From Eubacterium saphenum ATCC 49989 (GTDB lineage Bacteria > Bacillota > Clostridia > Peptostreptococcales > Anaerovoracaceae): 64,000 nt of DNA. The notes under the pieces were generated by a model, which was not told where the DNA came from, made no database searches, and worked only from the letters and a program-made list of their open reading frames with translations. Positions 8,200 to 16,189 of this stretch are shown here, piece after piece. The first letter of the stretch is position 1. Every line of letters begins with the position of its first letter. A program made the translations under genes and the position numbers. The DNA is taken from the NCBI GenBank assembly GCA_000161975.1, contig GG688422.1:62001-126000 (forward strand). Reading direction: 5' to 3'.

Positions 8200-8567
8200 A
8201 TAAAAAAATTACAGAGAAAGAGAAACGGATTGAGGAGAAAATGAAAAAGTATGAAAATTCGGTTTTTGATTATCTTCAGCTACAAGAAATAAAATATGGT
8301 CTGTTAGATGGTGTGGATGTTTCCGTTTACACAGACGCTCGCTTTAGTGCGGCGCAAATGAAGCAGATAAGGCTTGGGCTATTACAAGGTCTGGATGTAT
8401 GGTATTACGACAACCCCGTATTTAACTATCTACAGATGCAGGAGATTCGCTATGGACTACGTGCAGGTATAGATGTATCACAATATCTAGATCCTGCACT
8501 AAGATGGGAGCTTATGAAAGCCTGGAGACTTTATTTAATTGTGGAAAAGGAGGCGCTGGATGAATAA
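8196..8567 (+). CDS. Small protein made of tandem QM-x-EIR-x-GL repeats, unknown function
   Basis: A 123-aa protein starting at ATG 8196, with an AGGAGG site and an ATGA overlap with the preceding stop. After a charged helix (ITEKEKRIEEKMKKYENS) come three to four units of about 35 residues: FDYLQLQEIKYGLLDGVDVS, FSAAQMKQIRLGLLQGLDV, FNYLQMQEIRYGLRAGIDVS and a degenerate last unit, ALRWELMKAWRLYL. Such units recur in proteins of Firmicutes plasmids and phages, often fused to larger mobile-element proteins, and have no known activity that I can name. The two-helix pattern suggests an alpha solenoid for protein binding. It is a paralogue of the broken gene before it. Confidence 0.7.
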   Translation: MNKKITEKEKRIEEKMKKYENSVFDYLQLQEIKYGLLDGVDVSVYTDARFSAAQMKQIRLGLLQGLDVWYYDNPVFNYLQMQEIRYGLRAGIDVSQYLDPALRWELMKAWRLYLIVEKEALDE

Positions 8568-8997
8568 CACAATTACGGAAAAAGATATTGAGAGGCGACT
8601 GATTCGCAAAGTTAAAAGTTACGGTGATAAAACATATAAATTTATATCACCCACAGCGGCGGGGGTGCCTGACAGGATAGTGCTACTGGCAGGACACGTC
8701 TTTTTTGTCGAGGTTAAACGTCCCGACGGTGAGCTTAGCCTCAGACAGGTGCTAAGGCTCATAGAGCTTAAAGGCACGGTGCCCCATAAGAGCAAACTCA
8801 TACCCAGGTGCGCAGTGTTATCGACAGCAGACGAGGTGGATGTGTGGGTTGAGTATATATACAATGCGACAATACCTAAAAATATTTCTTTACTAGTCCG
8901 GCACGAGTTTGTGGGGTGCCTGTGTGGCGAACGCTTCGCTGAGCAGATAAACTCCATGCTCAACCTCAAAGAGGGCGGTATTTATGAACACCTTTAA
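8560..8997 (+). CDS. VRR-NUC domain nuclease
   Basis: A 145-aa protein with the VRR-NUC core: ITEKDIERRLIRKVKSYG (residues 4-21), SPTAAGVPDRIVLLAGHVFF (about 30-49) with the catalytic Asp in GVPDRIV, then VEVKRPDGELSLRQ, giving the ExK of a PD-(D/E)XK site. ATG 8560 has AAAGGAGG 8 nt upstream and overlaps the previous gene by 8 nt. Stand-alone VRR-NUC proteins in phages are restriction-like, possibly structure-specific, nucleases that accompany SNF2-type helicases, as here. A tail of about 55 residues after the core (VWVEYIYNATIPKNISLLVR) is longer than the minimal domain and unassigned. Confidence 0.9.
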   Translation: MNNTITEKDIERRLIRKVKSYGDKTYKFISPTAAGVPDRIVLLAGHVFFVEVKRPDGELSLRQVLRLIELKGTVPHKSKLIPRCAVLSTADEVDVWVEYIYNATIPKNISLLVRHEFVGCLCGERFAEQINSMLNLKEGGIYEHL

Positions 8998-10387
8998 GCC
9001 TTACGCTTACCAGCGGGAGTGCATTGATAGGCTCCTTACCCATAACTCTTACGGGTTGTTTATTGATATGGGACTTGGCAAAACCGTTATTACACTTACT
9101 GCTGTAAACGAACTCATCCGCTACCGCTTTATGGTAGGGAGGTGTCTTGTGATAGCGCCTCTGTCTGTAGCTATGAGTACATGGCAGACGGAGATATCTA
9201 AGTGGAGACACCTTGAGGGGTTAACGGTAAGTACCGTTATTGGCTCTAGAACTGCACGAATTAAGGCGTTAAACGCTAAAGCCGATGTTTATATCATAAA
9301 CCGTGAAAACGTTGTCTGGCTGGTCGAATATTTAGAATCAGAGGCAGGTGGGTGGTCGTTTGATTTTGATATGGTAGTTATCGATGAGTCAACCAGTTTT
9401 AAAAATCCAAAAGCAAAACGGTTTAAGGCGCTGTGTAAAGTGCGTCATAAAATAAAACGGCTCGTGTTGTTAACAGGTACGCCAGCCCCTAATGGACTTA
9501 TGGATGTTTGGGCGCAGAGTTATTTACTTGATGGCGGCAAGAGATTATATAACAACTTCTATCGTTTCAGGGAAGCGTATTTTATTCCTGGAAGAGCGGT
9601 TAACGGGGTTGTGTATGACTACAAGATACGGACAGGGGCGTATGAAGAGATAACACACAGGCTGTCTGATATCAGCCTATCGCTTAAAAGCGAGGACTAT
9701 TTAGAGCTACCCGATATCACGTACGTTGATAACTTAGTCGAACTTGATACCATAGCCCGTAGAGCCTATGCTAAGTTCGAGCGTGGGTGCGTTTTGCGTT
9801 ATCTCGATGATACGGATTCAGCGAGCTCTGTTATGGCAAGTACTGCGGCAGACCTTTCGGGTAAGCTCCTGCAACTTGCAGGTGGCGCTATCTACCAAGA
9901 GGACAGCAAAGATTACGTGACAGTGCATGATACTAAGCTTAAAGCGCTCACTGAACTCGTAGAACCCCTCAACGAAAACATCATAATCTTTTATAACTTC
10001 CTCCATGAGAAAGCTAGACTTTGCAACGCTTTCAGCGATTTCAAAGGTGAAGTTAGGGTGTTTAAATCTGGTAAAGATATAGCAGACTGGAACGCCGGCA
10101 AAGTTAATATCCTCATCGCACATCCGGCTGCTATGGGCTATGGGCTTAACCTGCAGCAGGGCGGTAGGCGCATTATCTGGTTTGGGCTCCCGCAGTCATA
10201 TGAGCAGTATGCTCAAGCCAATAAGCGCCTGCATAGACAAGGACAGCAGGATAAGGTGTTTGTGCACCGCCTCGTGTGCAAGGGTACCCGTGATGAGGAT
10301 GTGCTGTCCGCCTTAGCTCACAAGGACAGCATGCAGAAGTATCTGCTCAGTAGCCTCACGCTACGCATAAAGGCTACTAAAACTTAA
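8984..10387 (+). CDS. SNF2-family DEAD/DEAH-type DNA helicase/translocase
   Basis: A 467-aa superfamily 2 ATPase. Motifs in order: Q-like PYAYQRECIDRLL (residues 6-18), motif I DMGLGKTVITL (about 28-38), motif II VVIDESTSF (about 130; DEST instead of DEAH), motif III LLTGTPAPNG (about 161), motif V-like VNILIAHPAAMGYGLNLQQG (about 372-391) and motif VI QANKRLHRQGQ (about 411-421). It overlaps the VRR-NUC gene by 14 nt. In phages this pair follows the polymerase/VapE block and probably remodels DNA during replication or recombination. It ends the early operon; 152 bp without a gene follow. Confidence 0.92.
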   Translation: MNTFKPYAYQRECIDRLLTHNSYGLFIDMGLGKTVITLTAVNELIRYRFMVGRCLVIAPLSVAMSTWQTEISKWRHLEGLTVSTVIGSRTARIKALNAKADVYIINRENVVWLVEYLESEAGGWSFDFDMVVIDESTSFKNPKAKRFKALCKVRHKIKRLVLLTGTPAPNGLMDVWAQSYLLDGGKRLYNNFYRFREAYFIPGRAVNGVVYDYKIRTGAYEEITHRLSDISLSLKSEDYLELPDITYVDNLVELDTIARRAYAKFERGCVLRYLDDTDSASSVMASTAADLSGKLLQLAGGAIYQEDSKDYVTVHDTKLKALTELVEPLNENIIIFYNFLHEKARLCNAFSDFKGEVRVFKSGKDIADWNAGKVNILIAHPAAMGYGLNLQQGGRRIIWFGLPQSYEQYAQANKRLHRQGQQDKVFVHRLVCKGTRDEDVLSALAHKDSMQKYLLSSLTLRIKATKT

Positions 10388-10508
10388 AACGCATTTATTT
10401 GCCGTTTTTAGCTAACAAACTATTTTAACGATAAATTATACCACAAGCGCTAAAACTTTTAAATTCGGTATAAAATATTTAGAATTACGGGTATATTTAA
10501 GCCACAGG

Positions 10509-10517
10509 TGATATAAT
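10509..10517 (+). promoter_or_regulatory. Extended -10 promoter before the late regulator
   Basis: TG-A-TATAAT (10509-10517) is a perfect extended -10. There is no good -35 at the right distance (GGGTAT), as is common for extended -10 promoters. AGGAGG and ATG 10540 follow 22 nt later. The stretch 10388-10500 before it is AT-rich and shows no gene. Confidence 0.6.
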
Positions 10518-10539
10518 ATTACGCAGAGGAGGTAAACAC

Positions 10540-10980
10540 ATGATTAGGGAATTCGAAAACCTGGAGTCGCTTAACCGCAGAATTGACAGGCTGGTCGATG
10601 AGTACGAGAGGCTCCGTGCTCGGGCTATCAGCACGGGCGGTTCGTCAAGCGCTGAAGGTACAGGCGTGCAGTCTGATGTTGCAGAGGTCAAGAGGCGGCA
10701 GGACACGAGGCTCGCAAAGCTCTCTGACCTTTCCATCCACATCGACCATCTGGTTGACGAGTACACGGAGAAAAGGCTTGAGCTACTTGAGTGGGTGACT
10801 GCTAACGAGGCAGGGTTTACAGTGCTTGAGTCTGCTATTATAATTGCCAAGTACCTTGAGTTTAAACGGTTCGAAGAGATAGCAAGGTCGCTTAGAGTAA
10901 GTAGGAGTACGGTTTATAACACGTTTGCAAGCGCAAGAACCAAGCTCCTGCCTATCACGTATGTAGCTAAAGGGGCTTAG
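10540..10980 (+). CDS. Sigma-70 region 4-like late transcription regulator (DUF1492/ArpU type)
   Basis: A 146-aa protein with an N-terminal helical, likely coiled-coil region (residues 1-85: NLESLNRRIDRLVDEYERLR, LSDLSIHIDHLVDEYTEKRL) and a C-terminal helix-turn-helix (about 95-135: LESAIIIAKYLEFKRFEEIA, then RSLRVSRSTVYNTF) like sigma factor region 4. This size and layout match the DUF1492/ArpU-like proteins that sit just upstream of terminase genes and turn on late transcription in Gram-positive phages. It has its own extended -10 promoter and is followed directly by the phased GGAC array, a possible binding site for it or for TerS. Confidence 0.8.
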   Translation: MIREFENLESLNRRIDRLVDEYERLRARAISTGGSSSAEGTGVQSDVAEVKRRQDTRLAKLSDLSIHIDHLVDEYTEKRLELLEWVTANEAGFTVLESAIIIAKYLEFKRFEEIARSLRVSRSTVYNTFASARTKLLPITYVAKGA

Positions 10981-10986
10981 CCTGCT

Positions 10987-11100
10987 GGACAAAATCGGAC
11001 AGATTTGGACACTTTTGGACGGATTTGGACACCTTTGGACAAAATTGGACGAAACTGGACAAAATCGGACGAAAAAACGTGGTATTCTGTTAACGTGGAC
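10987..11100. repeat. GGAC array with exact 10-bp phase, candidate terminase recognition (pac/cos) or regulator site
   Basis: GGAC begins at 10987, 10997, 11007, 11017, 11027, 11037, 11047, 11057 and 11067: nine copies with a period of exactly 10 bp. After two silent units a tenth in-phase copy lies at 11097-11100. Each unit is T/C-GGAC plus five or six mostly A/T bases, so all sites face one side of the helix. The last copy lies in the inverted repeat ACGTG-GA-CACGT (11093-11104), inside a wider GTGGTA/TACCAC pair (11079-11084, 11104-11109). The position between the late regulator and terS points to TerS or the regulator as binder. Confidence 0.7.
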
Positions 11101-11163
11101 ACGTACCACTGAAGACGTGTTTACTTTCATTTCATTACTACTTCCTTGAATCTTTCAGCACGC

Positions 11164-11198
11164 AGACACAACGGTTAGCGCTGTTGTGTCTTTTATTT
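11164..11198 (+). terminator. Intrinsic terminator-like hairpin before terS
   Basis: AGACACAAC (11164-11172) pairs with GTTGTGTCT (11183-11191) around a 10-nt loop, followed by TTTATTTT. It would end transcription from the regulator gene and leave the late operon to a controlled readthrough or new start. The terS ribosome binding site (AAGGAGA) follows within 20 nt. Confidence 0.6.
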
Positions 11199-11219
11199 TG
11201 TCTAAGGAGACAAAGAATT

Positions 11220-11732
11220 ATGACAGATAGAGAAAAAGAAATATACGAAAAATCAAAGAAGCTCAACCCTAAGCAACTAGCTTTTGCGCATGAATATATT
11301 AAGAGCCGCAGCGCTCTTGCCTCTGCTAAGGCAGCCGGATACAGCACATCGAATGCCCGTAAGTACGCTAATCAGCTATTACGAAAACCTCACGTTAAGG
11401 AGTATATAGCTCTGTTAATGCGGGAGGCTTTTACCGCCTGTGCTATGAGCCTTGAGGAGGCGCTAGCACTTACGGCATCTATAGCTCGTGGCGAGTCTAA
11501 GACACTTACATATAAAAGGCTTAATAAGCTCACGGGCAAGGTAACTATACACAGGGAGGTTACAACGACCCCGTCCATCGAAGAGCAGCAGCGCTCCCTC
11601 GAGCATGTGCTTAGGTGTGCAGGGGCATTCATTGCTAAGTCTGAGGATAACACGCAAGCGGACGGAATAGAACGCTTTAAGCGGGCTGTTTCCGGCAACG
11701 TAAATCTTGCGGAGGTGTATGCTGATGAGTAG
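11220..11732 (+). CDS. terS: Terminase small subunit
   Basis: A 170-aa protein from ATG 11220 (AAGGAGA site). An upstream in-frame start at 11184 lies inside the terminator hairpin and is rejected. Residues 13-75 (KKLNPKQLAFAHEYIKSRSA, ASAKAAGYSTSNARKYANQL, LRKPHVKEYI) are the Terminase_2 family helix-turn-helix region that recognises the packaging site. The middle (LEEALALTASIARGESKTLT) and C-terminus are the oligomerisation and TerL-contact parts by family analogy. It overlaps terL by 8 nt. The phased GGAC array 120 bp upstream is a natural candidate for its target. Confidence 0.9.
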   Translation: MTDREKEIYEKSKKLNPKQLAFAHEYIKSRSALASAKAAGYSTSNARKYANQLLRKPHVKEYIALLMREAFTACAMSLEEALALTASIARGESKTLTYKRLNKLTGKVTIHREVTTTPSIEEQQRSLEHVLRCAGAFIAKSEDNTQADGIERFKRAVSGNVNLAEVYADE

Positions 11733-13119
11733 CACAGGTGCAGGCTTTGAGTTTGAGCCTTTTAGTAAAAAACAACTTAAGCTTCTATACTGGTGGGCTG
11801 ACGGTAGCCCTTACAGGGACAAGGACATCATGATAGCTGATGGGTCTATACGTAGCGGTAAGACGGTAGCTTGTATCTGCTCGTTCCTGATGTTTGTGTT
11901 TTTGCATTTTAAAAATGAGAATTTTATCATCGCAGGTAAAACTATAGGAGCACTTAAGCGTAATGTAATCAAACCGATGCTCCAGATACTCGAGGCGTGG
12001 GGCATCGGCTATACATATAATCGCAGTGGTAATTACATACAGGTAGCGGGGCACACCTTTTACCTTTTCGGTGCCAACAACGAGGCGAGCCAAGACAGCT
12101 TGCAGGGTCTTACAGCCGCAGGGGCGTACGGTGATGAGGCGGCGCTCTTCCCGCAGAGCTTTACGGAACAAATGCTCGGGCGCTGTAGTGTGAAGGGTTC
12201 CAAAGTCTTCCTTAATTGCAACCCCTCAAGTCCCAACCACTACATAAAAAAGGAGTATATAGATAAGGCAGACGCCAAGAACATATGCAGATTGCACTTT
12301 ACACTCGACGATAATTTAACCCTCGACCCATCAACGGTTGAGCGCTACCACAGGATGTACACAGGGGTGTTCTATGAGCGGTTTATTAGGGGCTTGTGGG
12401 TATCCGCCGAAGGTTTGGTATACAAGGAGTTTGCAGATAACGTGAGCTCGTATATCGTAGATGATGACTACGTAGCTTCTGAGGACATCGCCTTTGCCAC
12501 AATCGGTGTCGATTTTGGCGGAAATAAGTCTGCGCATAGCTTTACGCTAACAGGTTTTACAAAGGGCTTGGGCGAGGTTATGACGCTTGATGAGTGGTAC
12601 TCGGATGAGCGGCTAACGCCTGACGAACTTAGCAGTAGGTTCTGCGATTTCGTACAGCGAGCTAAGGAGCGGTATAACGTATACGAGGCATACTGTGACA
12701 GTGCAGAGCAGGTGCTAATTAAGGGGTTTGAGGTTGCGACGGCAAGAAGAGGTCTTGCTATTGATATTAAAAACGCCATTAAGGGGGCTATTAACGACAG
12801 AATAGCCTTTTACAACAGCCTCATAGCCTCGAGGCGCTGGCATGTGCATGGTTCGTGCAAACGCACGATAGAAGCGTTCAGCAACGCTGTGTATGACGAT
12901 AAAGCCAAAACGGGTGATGTGAGGCTTGATGATGGTAGCAGTAACATAGATAGTATTGATAGCCAAGAGTATAGCACTGAGAGGTATGCTAATGACGTGC
13001 TGGAGGTTATCAGAGGAGGACGAGTTGGACAAGATAGAGCAGTATCTACAGCAGCGGGGGCTGACTGTAGCAGATACATCAGCCAAGAGCGATATAGAGA
13101 CGTGGAAGGCTTGGTATAA
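11725..13119 (+). CDS. terL: Terminase large subunit (ATPase/nuclease)
   Basis: A 464-aa packaging motor from ATG 11725, chosen because GGAGGT lies 9 nt upstream; ATG 11719 is also possible. Motifs: Walker A-like ADGSIRSGKTVACI (about residues 38-51), Walker B GAYGDEAAL (about 135), and the coupling region FLNCNPSSPNHYIKKEY (about 163-179). The RNase H-like nuclease has its first Asp in IGVDFGGNKSAH (about 261), a second in AYCDSAEQVL (about 325) and a third in RYANDVLEVI near the C-terminus. The last 95 nt overlap the portal gene in another frame, so the tail of about 25 residues may be under double constraint. Confidence 0.93.
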   Translation: MSSTGAGFEFEPFSKKQLKLLYWWADGSPYRDKDIMIADGSIRSGKTVACICSFLMFVFLHFKNENFIIAGKTIGALKRNVIKPMLQILEAWGIGYTYNRSGNYIQVAGHTFYLFGANNEASQDSLQGLTAAGAYGDEAALFPQSFTEQMLGRCSVKGSKVFLNCNPSSPNHYIKKEYIDKADAKNICRLHFTLDDNLTLDPSTVERYHRMYTGVFYERFIRGLWVSAEGLVYKEFADNVSSYIVDDDYVASEDIAFATIGVDFGGNKSAHSFTLTGFTKGLGEVMTLDEWYSDERLTPDELSSRFCDFVQRAKERYNVYEAYCDSAEQVLIKGFEVATARRGLAIDIKNAIKGAINDRIAFYNSLIASRRWHVHGSCKRTIEAFSNAVYDDKAKTGDVRLDDGSSNIDSIDSQEYSTERYANDVLEVIRGGRVGQDRAVSTAAGADCSRYISQERYRDVEGLV

Positions 13120-14377
13120 GGGTAAAGTATCCAGTTTCCATGATTATAGCGTATATAACGGGATTAAACGTCTAGGACGCACTAGGGCTAGCCTCGGGAT
13201 GGCTTCAAGGGTGTGCGAGGATTGGGCAGATCTTTTGCTTAATGAAAAGGTTAAAATATCAACACCTAACGAGGTTTTCAATGTTAAGCTCTCGGAAGTG
13301 TTAGATTCTAACGGTTTTTATGCCTTAGCTAACAGACTCGTTGAGCTTACCTTTGCGTATGGTACAGGGGCATTCGTTACATATCTTGGCGCTAGCGGTG
13401 ATATCGTTATCGATTACATCCGTGCTGATATGATATACCCTATAACTGTTAGCGGCGGTAGGGTGGTAGATTGTGCGTTCGCATCATCGGTGGTCATAGA
13501 CGGCAAGGATGCATATTACTTGCAGTTACACCTTCTTGCGGGTAGAGGGTACGTCATACGTAATGTCTACCTTAACTCTAAGACGGGTGCGGAGCTCACA
13601 GCCCCCGAAGGCGTGGCTGAAGAGGTAGAGACAGGGTTTAAAACGCCTCTGTTTGCTATTATAAAGCCGAATAAGACCAATAGACGCAAGGTGGATAGCC
13701 CCTACGGCGCTTCGTGCTTTGCGGGCGCTATTGACCAGCTCAAGGCTGTTGACCTCGTGTATGACAGTATGCTCAATGAGTTTAATCTTGGAAAGAAACG
13801 TATATTTGTTCCGCTGTCGATGGCACGCATGCAAGGCAGTGCAGATACGGGATTAACCCCTGTGTTTGACAACAAGGACGTAGTGTTCCACGCAATTCCT
13901 GAAAACGCAGACGGTGATAATAAGATAACTGAAAGCGATATGAAGCTTAGGGTGGCTGAGCACACGCAAGGTCTTGGCGAAGCGCTTAAACTGTTGTCCC
14001 TCGCCTGCGGGCTTGGGGCTGATAGGTATAGCTTTGACTCCTCAAGAGGGCTACAGACGGCTACCGCTGTAATCTCCGAAAAGTCTGAACTGTATCAGTC
14101 TAAGTGTAAGCATGAGCTTGTGCTTAAAGCAGCCTTAAAAGAGTTAGTGATAGCGATAGGGGCGTTACTCGGCATTGATGTTAAAGCGCACGAGGTTAAT
14201 ATTGATTTCGACGATTCCATCATCGTCGATAAAGAGAGCGAACGGGCTAAACGGATGCAGGAGGTAACGGCTGGGATTATCTCTAAAGAGGAGTACCTCT
14301 CCCGAGAATATGGTGTATCGCACGATGAGGCTACCGCAATGCTTCCCCAGGAGCCCTCGCTTAATATATCGGAGTAG
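13025..14377 (+). CDS. Phage portal protein
   Basis: A 450-aa protein. The start is set at TTG 13025 (product MDKIEQYLQQRGL), which has AGAGGAGG 7 nt upstream; the longer frame to 12956 lacks a site. Typical portal features are VCEDWADLLLNEKVKIS (about 65-81), VELTFAYGTGAFVTYLG (about 103-119), the IPENADGDNKITESDMKLRV region (about 300) and SFDSSRGLQTATAVISEKSE (about 345). It forms the ring at the capsid vertex through which TerL drives DNA. It overlaps terL by 95 nt and is followed 5 nt later by the minor capsid gene. Confidence 0.88.
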   Translation: MDKIEQYLQQRGLTVADTSAKSDIETWKAWYKGKVSSFHDYSVYNGIKRLGRTRASLGMASRVCEDWADLLLNEKVKISTPNEVFNVKLSEVLDSNGFYALANRLVELTFAYGTGAFVTYLGASGDIVIDYIRADMIYPITVSGGRVVDCAFASSVVIDGKDAYYLQLHLLAGRGYVIRNVYLNSKTGAELTAPEGVAEEVETGFKTPLFAIIKPNKTNRRKVDSPYGASCFAGAIDQLKAVDLVYDSMLNEFNLGKKRIFVPLSMARMQGSADTGLTPVFDNKDVVFHAIPENADGDNKITESDMKLRVAEHTQGLGEALKLLSLACGLGADRYSFDSSRGLQTATAVISEKSELYQSKCKHELVLKAALKELVIAIGALLGIDVKAHEVNIDFDDSIIVDKESERAKRMQEVTAGIISKEEYLSREYGVSHDEATAMLPQEPSLNISE

Positions 14378-14382
14378 ATATT

Positions 14383-16185
14383 ATGTTAACTCCTGAATAC
14401 TTAGATTCAGCCCCTAGTGAAACGCTGGGGGTTATTGATGAGTTTGAAAAGTACGTCATAGCAGAGGTTGCAAAGAGGCTTGTGCTCCTAGGCTATGATG
14501 AGCATAGCGAAACGTTTCGCCGTAAGCTTAAGGCTGAGGGCGATAAGCTGTTTAAGCAAGCGCTTACACAGGTGGGTATTGTGTCGAACCACAGCGACGT
14601 GGTGCTTCGTAAGACCTTTGAGGAGGCTATAAACACAAACGTACGAAGCGAGAATGACCGCTTTAAAAGCTGGGGCATGGCAGCCGTCGGCGTTACACCT
14701 AAGATGGTGCGCATTGCCACCGAGCATTACGCCTTTGCCAAGGCGGAGGTACGCAAGTACTGCGCACGGGCTGTATACTCGAGCAGTAAGCTACTCATAG
14801 ATGTAGCGGGCAACATACATAGGGATGTACGAACTGGTAAGGAGACCTACCACAAGATAATCAAGCGCTACATCGAGAAGCTCTCACGTAGGGGGCTTAC
14901 TGTAACACATCCCGCTAGCGGCAGGGTGGATAAGCTCGATGTCGCTGTAAGGCGTAGCGTGCTTACCGCCATTAACCAAGCGAGCGGCAGGGTCAACCTC
15001 GAATACTGCGATGAAGCTGGGCTTGACCTGGTTGAGGTTACAAGCCACATAGGTGCAAGACCTACCCACGCAGCGTGGCAAGGCGGGGTGTACAGCCGTA
15101 GTGGCAGTAGCGTTAAGTATCCCGACTTTGAAACGTCAACAGGCTATGGCACAGGTGCGGGGCTTTGCGGGTGGAACTGCAGGCATAACTTCTATGGCTA
15201 CATCGAGGGTATGCCAAGAGCCCGCAGTGATGATGAGTTAGCGTCCATAGATGACGGCACGCTCACGTGGGGCGCAGATACCTTCACGCCTTACGAGGCG
15301 AGTCAGAAACAGAGGGAACTTGAGCGGGGTATACGTGCTTCTAAGAGGGAGCTTGTGGGGCTTGAGAGCGCTGGACGTAGTGCACCTGCAGCTGAGAGGC
15401 ACGTATACACTAAAGCATACGAAGCTAAAGCGGTTAAGCTAGCCCGCCAGAGGAGCGAGCTTAACAGTTTTTGCAGAGCCACGGGCAGGCGCATAGACCG
15501 CACCCGTACGAGCGTAATAGCGCACAAAGATAAACACGGCAGAATATATGCATTCGGGCGTAAGGAGGCGGGCAAGGCGAGAAGTGTAGCCCTCAAAGCC
15601 TACTATAAGGCGACGTATCCCGAGTTCCAGCGATATTACAAATTATGTAAGCCTCTATGTACCGAAGAGGAGTGGGCGCTGTTTAATGATCACTTGCTCA
15701 ACGGTGAGCACAAAGGGTATTTTCAGTCCCCCAATGCTTTTAGGCTCAACGAGTGGCTCCGGAGGGGGTTGTATGACCAACTACCCCCATATGACCAGAA
15801 GACGGTTAGGGCTCTGCAGAGTGCTATAGGCAGAACCGCCCTCCCTAAACCCTATATGCTATACAGGTTTGATGGTGTAGAAGCTCTACAATCGATGCTT
15901 GGCATGAAAGTGGACGAGCTTCTTACACCGGGTAAGGCGACTGGCAGAATCGTATCAACAAAGCAGTTCTTGTCAACGTCTATGCTTAAGGACATTAATA
16001 AGTTTAAAGACCGTCCTGTTTTGTGGCGTATTAGGGCGCCCAAAGGACTCAAAGGACTAACAAACGGGTACCCCGACGAAAGCGAGATACTGCTAGCGGT
16101 GGGTCAGCGGTTTAAAATATTGAAAATCTACAAAGAAAGGGGTAAAATAATAGTACAGGCGGAGGCTTTACTGAAAGGCGGGTAG
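14383..16185 (+). CDS. Minor capsid protein (Phage_min_cap2) fused to a C-terminal ADP-ribosyltransferase
   Basis: A 600-aa protein. The N-terminal 300 residues are a head morphogenesis/minor capsid 2 domain ending in the diagnostic GLCGWNCRHNFYGYIEGM (about 263-280). A basic helical linker (300-420) follows. Residues about 440-600 match the ADP-ribosyltransferase exotoxin fold: Arg in MLYRF (R495), the STS motif in QFLSTSM (531-533), and E-x-E in PDESEILL (E566 and E568), the R-STS-ExE triad with catalytic E568. Virion-borne ARTs are known (T4 Alt), and capsid-ART fusions occur in other phages. If packaged and injected, it could modify host proteins. All key residues are present, so activity is plausible; target unknown. 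Confidence 0.88.
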   Translation: MLTPEYLDSAPSETLGVIDEFEKYVIAEVAKRLVLLGYDEHSETFRRKLKAEGDKLFKQALTQVGIVSNHSDVVLRKTFEEAINTNVRSENDRFKSWGMAAVGVTPKMVRIATEHYAFAKAEVRKYCARAVYSSSKLLIDVAGNIHRDVRTGKETYHKIIKRYIEKLSRRGLTVTHPASGRVDKLDVAVRRSVLTAINQASGRVNLEYCDEAGLDLVEVTSHIGARPTHAAWQGGVYSRSGSSVKYPDFETSTGYGTGAGLCGWNCRHNFYGYIEGMPRARSDDELASIDDGTLTWGADTFTPYEASQKQRELERGIRASKRELVGLESAGRSAPAAERHVYTKAYEAKAVKLARQRSELNSFCRATGRRIDRTRTSVIAHKDKHGRIYAFGRKEAGKARSVALKAYYKATYPEFQRYYKLCKPLCTEEEWALFNDHLLNGEHKGYFQSPNAFRLNEWLRRGLYDQLPPYDQKTVRALQSAIGRTALPKPYMLYRFDGVEALQSMLGMKVDELLTPGKATGRIVSTKQFLSTSMLKDINKFKDRPVLWRIRAPKGLKGLTNGYPDESEILLAVGQRFKILKIYKERGKIIVQAEALLKGG

Positions 16186-16189
16186 AAGT

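Noticed and set aside
10981..11100. GGAC array as a CRISPR array
   Set aside because: The unit is 10 bp with no spacers of 25-40 bp; no cas gene is near.
10783..11130. Leftward frame over the late regulator and the GGAC array
   Set aside because: Its residues simply spell the 10-bp repeat (SSNFVQ, KSVQICP) and it overlaps a recognised gene.
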